In this document: positions 13,339 to 15,709 of the stretch, in pieces
How the letters are laid out: each line of letters opens with the position of its first letter
Numbering within the stretch: position 1 is the stretch's first letter
Translations under genes and position numbers: made by a program
DNA from: an uncultured Collinsella sp.
GTDB taxonomy: Bacteria; Actinomycetota; Coriobacteriia; Coriobacteriales; Coriobacteriaceae
Direction: 5' to 3'
Length of the DNA: 15,709 nt
Assembly: GCA_902491415.1 (NCBI GenBank)
Contig: CABUHP010000015.1
Location: 1 to 15,709, forward strand
The notes under the pieces: model-generated
Seen by the model: the letters and a program-made list of their open reading frames with translations, nothing else
Told to the model about the DNA's origin: nothing
The model's database searches: none

Positions 13339-14787
13339 CTACTGCGCGTCCGCCATAGTGTCGGCGAGCTCCTTGTACCAGAGTGCCGACTGCTTGATGT
13401 AGCGTTTTTGCGTGTCGAAGTCGATGTAGAACAGGCCGTAGCGCTTGTTATAGCCATTGGCCCACGAGAACTGGTCCTGCAGGCTCCAGATAAAGTAGCC
13501 CTGGACGTCGACGCCCTCGGCGCGCGCCTGGAGCACCTTCTCCATGTGCTGGTCGACAAAGTCGATGCGCTCGGGATCGGCGACGATGCCGTTTGCGTCG
13601 GGCTCGGGGTCCTTGTGGCCCAGGCCGTTTTCGGTGATATAGATGACGGGGAGGTTGGGATAGGTGGCGCTGATGTGCTTGAGCGTGTCGTAGAGGCCTT
13701 GCGGGTAGATGAGCCAATCCCAGTCGGTGGTGGGGATACCCGGCATATCGACCTGCTGCCCGACGCCCTTAAACTTAAAGCACGAGGTGCCCTTGTCTCC
13801 GGTGCCGTTAAAGCTGTTGGTGGACTCGCCATCGTAGGCGGCGATAAACGCCGACTGATAGTAGTTGAGGCCGAACATATCGTTGCGGGGCGCCGCCTTG
13901 GCGAGCTCCTCCATGTCGCTGTCCTCAACCGTAAGTGTGGCGTTGTTGGCACGCAGAATCTCGTTGATGAGTGAGAGGGTGCGCGCGGAGTAGTGACCCA
14001 GGAAGGCGCCGTCCATGATGAAGTCGGTGTAGAAGGCGTTGTACAGGTCGGCGGCGTGCTGGTCGGCGGGCGAGTCGGTGGCAGGATATGCCGGCGTCAG
14101 GACGTTGACCATGCCAATGCGTCCGCCCAGGTGCTCGGTCTCGTCAAGATCCTTATACAGGTTGACGGCGCGGGCGTGGGCAACGAGCTCGTTGTGCTGG
14201 CTCTGGATGCCGCTCGTCACATCAAAGTGATGGTTGGGCGGGAAGTTGCCTTGGATGTATTGGGAGTGCGAGAGGCTGATGAGCTCGTTGATGGTGAACC
14301 AATTCTTGACCTCGCGGAACTCGCGGAAGCAGAACTCGGCATAGCGCACATAGGCGTCGACGGTCTTGCGGTTGAGCCAGTCGCCCGGGTTGAACAGGGC
14401 GGCGGGGGAGTCAAAGTGATGCAGGGACACATAGGGCTCGACGCCATACTTTTTGCAGCAGGCGAACAGCTCGTGGTAGTGCTTAACGCCCTCGGCGAGG
14501 GGTTCGGCATCGTCGCCGTTGGGGAAGATGCGGGTCCAGGCGATGGACACACGGATGGCGTTGAGTCCATGCTCGGCAGAAAGGCGGATATCCTCCTCGT
14601 AGCGGTTGTAGAAATCACTGGCCGGGTCGGGCAAAAAGCGACCCTGGGCGACAAGGTAATCGTCCCACATGGTCTTACCCTTGCCTGCCACCTTCGTGGA
14701 ACCTTCCGTTTGGTACGCGGCGGTTGCGGCGCCCCAAACAAAGCCCTTCGGCAGCTGCTGTACGCGGTTTAGCAAAGACATATGCAT
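13339..14787 (-). CDS. GH1 6-phospho-beta-glycosidase (LacG-like, second copy)
   Basis: A complete 482-residue cytosolic GH1 enzyme. TINE gives the acid/base Glu168, YITENG the nucleophile Glu386, and FSWANGYNKRYG the phosphate-binding Ser441, Lys448 and Tyr450, with the LacG-type Trp442. It resembles the other GH1 protein along its length, but has an insertion near 213-222 (DLDETEHLGG) and differs around the acid/base (ELISLSHSQY against EIPATAEGSF), so its aglycone preference probably differs. GAGAGGA lies just before the ATG at 14787; a second ATG two codons later is a possible start. It is the first gene of its operon, so the enzyme should be made at least as strongly as the permease. The divergent LacI gene and the operators at 14902-14939 point to its regulator. 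The exact substrate is not known. Confidence 0.9.
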   Translation of the reverse strand: MHMSLLNRVQQLPKGFVWGAATAAYQTEGSTKVAGKGKTMWDDYLVAQGRFLPDPASDFYNRYEEDIRLSAEHGLNAIRVSIAWTRIFPNGDDAEPLAEGVKHYHELFACCKKYGVEPYVSLHHFDSPAALFNPGDWLNRKTVDAYVRYAEFCFREFREVKNWFTINELISLSHSQYIQGNFPPNHHFDVTSGIQSQHNELVAHARAVNLYKDLDETEHLGGRIGMVNVLTPAYPATDSPADQHAADLYNAFYTDFIMDGAFLGHYSARTLSLINEILRANNATLTVEDSDMEELAKAAPRNDMFGLNYYQSAFIAAYDGESTNSFNGTGDKGTSCFKFKGVGQQVDMPGIPTTDWDWLIYPQGLYDTLKHISATYPNLPVIYITENGLGHKDPEPDANGIVADPERIDFVDQHMEKVLQARAEGVDVQGYFIWSLQDQFSWANGYNKRYGLFYIDFDTQKRYIKQSALWYKELADTMADAQ

Positions 14788-14901
14788 ACATCCTCTCGTC
14801 TCGCTGTTCGATATTGTGCGTTTGCGCTCAGGAGGCTCCCTGGTTAGCGTTCAGCGGTGAAAAAGCCCGATAAACACTATCTTAAAATGATTAGAACCAA
14901 A

Positions 14902-14939
14902 ATGAGCACGTGAGCATTTGACAATGAGCACGTTAACAT
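14902..14939. promoter_or_regulatory. Tandem operators for the second LacI regulator
   Basis: ATGAGCACGTGAGCAT (14902-14917) and ATGAGCACGTTAACAT (14924-14939) share the same left half and lie 22 bp apart. Arrangement and central ACGT mirror the operators at 9884-9927, but the half-site differs (ATGAGCACGT against ATGACAACGT). A third copy lies at 15056-15072. Confidence 0.7.
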
Positions 14940-14981
14940 CCGGCTGGGATGTATAGAAACAAAACAACTTCAAACAGCTGC

Positions 14982-15010
14982 GAACGGTTGTATTTGTTCG
15001 GTAAGCGGTT
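14982..15010 (+). promoter_or_regulatory. Tandem RARCGGTTG motifs upstream of the second LacI gene
   Basis: GAACGGTTG (14982-14990) and CGGTAAGCGGTT (14999-15010) are in direct orientation with a 21-bp period, as before the first LacI gene. The second copy ends 4 bp before the -35 element. Confidence 0.6.
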
Positions 15011-15014
15011 TTGA

Positions 15015-15044
15015 TTGACAGAAGTTTTCATGTTGTGGTATATG
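15015..15044 (+). promoter_or_regulatory. Candidate promoter of the second LacI gene
   Basis: TTGACA (15015-15020) is followed after 18 bp by TATATG (15039-15044), a good match to a housekeeping promoter. Transcription would start near 15051. Confidence 0.6.
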
Positions 15045-15055
15045 GCTCGGGTATC

Positions 15056-15072
15056 ATGAGCACGTTATCAAT
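15056..15072. promoter_or_regulatory. Third ATGAGCACGT operator, in the leader of the second LacI gene
   Basis: ATGAGCACGTTATCAAT lies just downstream of the expected transcription start, where a bound repressor would block the gene's own transcription. This suggests autoregulation of the second LacI protein; no equivalent was seen in the leader of the first. Confidence 0.6.
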
Positions 15073-15122
15073 GTATGTACGATGCGCCATGGGCGCGGGG
15101 AATAGTTGGGAAGCAGGTTAGC

Positions 15123-15709
15123 GTGGAAGGCATGGATCAGCAGACAAGGAATGGTCGTTCGGCGAGCGCGGCAGAGGTTGCGGCGCTCGCTGGCGTGAGC
15201 CGCCAGACTGTGTCTCGCGTGGTCAACGGTATGCCCAACGTGACGGAAAAGACGCGCAAGCGTGTGCTGGCCGCCATGGAAGAGCTGGGCTTTCGTCCCA
15301 ATTTTGCTGGAGCGGCGTTGCGCGGCGGGTCGTATCGTTCTATTGGCCTGTGCATGTACAACATCACACGTGTCGGTAACCTGGCGACGCTCGAGGGTAT
15401 CATGCAAGCGGCGCGCGAGCATGATTTTGCCGTCACTATGATCGAGATGGGCGGCGACAAGCCCTATGCACTTGCCGATGCCTCGCGCCGCATGGTCGAG
15501 CGACCCGTCGACGGCATGATTCTCAACATGAACCGCATGGCTCCCGATTTTGAGGAGTTTGTTCCCCAGCCGGGAGTGCGAACGGTCATCCTGTCCATGT
15601 ATGCGCATCCGCGCTGCACGACGATCGACTCCGACCAGTATGGTTCGTGCGAGCTGTTGACCAATTATCTGCTGGAACATGGTCACTCGAATATGCGGTT
15701 TGTGGCGGG
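15123..15709 (+). CDS. LacI-family transcriptional regulator (paralogue 2; 3' end outside window)
   Basis: The first 195 residues of a LacI repressor; the frame is open to the window edge. The helix-turn-helix reads AAEVAALAGVSRQTVSRVVN, followed by ELGFRPNFAGAALRGG and the start of the ligand domain (RSIGLCMYNITR; VERPVDGMILNMNRM). The GTG at 15123 is taken as start because GCAGG lies 5 nt before it; the in-frame ATG at 15132 has only a GGAAGG that is too close. It is divergent from the second GH1/permease operon. Three ATGAGCACGT sites (14902, 14924, 15056) are its likely operators, two for the operon and one for itself. The recognition helix (SRQTVSR) differs from that of the other LacI protein (SLKTVSR), in line with the different operator half-sites. 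Confidence 0.92.
   Translation, partial: MEGMDQQTRNGRSASAAEVAALAGVSRQTVSRVVNGMPNVTEKTRKRVLAAMEELGFRPNFAGAALRGGSYRSIGLCMYNITRVGNLATLEGIMQAAREHDFAVTMIEMGGDKPYALADASRRMVERPVDGMILNMNRMAPDFEEFVPQPGVRTVILSMYAHPRCTTIDSDQYGSCELLTNYLLEHGHSNMRFVA

Noticed and set aside
11333..13402. Long open frame (689 codons) on the plus strand opposite permease 3
   Set aside because: Same pattern as opposite permease 2: an antisense shadow starting inside the terminator hairpin, with no recognisable domain.

Overview
The window looks like chromosomal DNA from a gut Actinobacterium of the class Coriobacteriia, most likely Collinsella. This is inferred from the fairly high GC content, the clustering of lactose-type phosphotransferase (PTS) permeases with GH1 phospho-glycosidases and private regulators, and resemblance to remembered family members; no database search was possible. 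Everything that can be named concerns uptake and hydrolysis of beta-linked disaccharides or glycosides, apart from one Fic protein.

Layout. (1) 1-330: the 3' end of a DeoR-type regulator. (2) 603-4436: a three-gene module in which a GntR/HutC repressor and an uncharacterised TIM-barrel-like protein (both minus strand) are divergent from an EIICB permease (plus strand), with no glycosidase. (3) 4458-4812: a broken remnant of a second DeoR gene, closely related to the first, so that module 2 lies between two DeoR copies. (4) 4906-6220: a class II Fic protein preceded by a 30-bp inverted repeat. (5) 6447-11068: an operon of EIICB permease then 6-phospho-beta-galactosidase (minus strand), divergent from a LacI regulator. 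(6) 11331-15709: an operon with the opposite gene order, GH1 enzyme then EIICB permease (minus strand), divergent from a second LacI regulator cut by the window end.

The three permeases are paralogues, each with a fused C-terminal IIB domain carrying its phospho-cysteine. No EIIA is present, so a shared EIIA must be encoded elsewhere. Each permease has its own transcription factor and each divergent promoter region carries distinct palindromes that look like private operators. All three regions also share a motif, CGGTRARCGGTTG, that suggests one common higher-level regulator.

The most unusual non-coding element is a family of seven 57-bp hairpin repeats in three intergenic clusters (450-587, 6276-6412, 11086-11302). 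Units repeat every 79-81 bp, have related linkers and all share one orientation. The arms are conserved while the apical part changes sequence and often keeps pairing potential, as expected of a structure-selected element. The most interesting protein is the uncharacterised TIM-barrel-like partner of the first permease, which takes the place a phospho-glycosidase would normally occupy.
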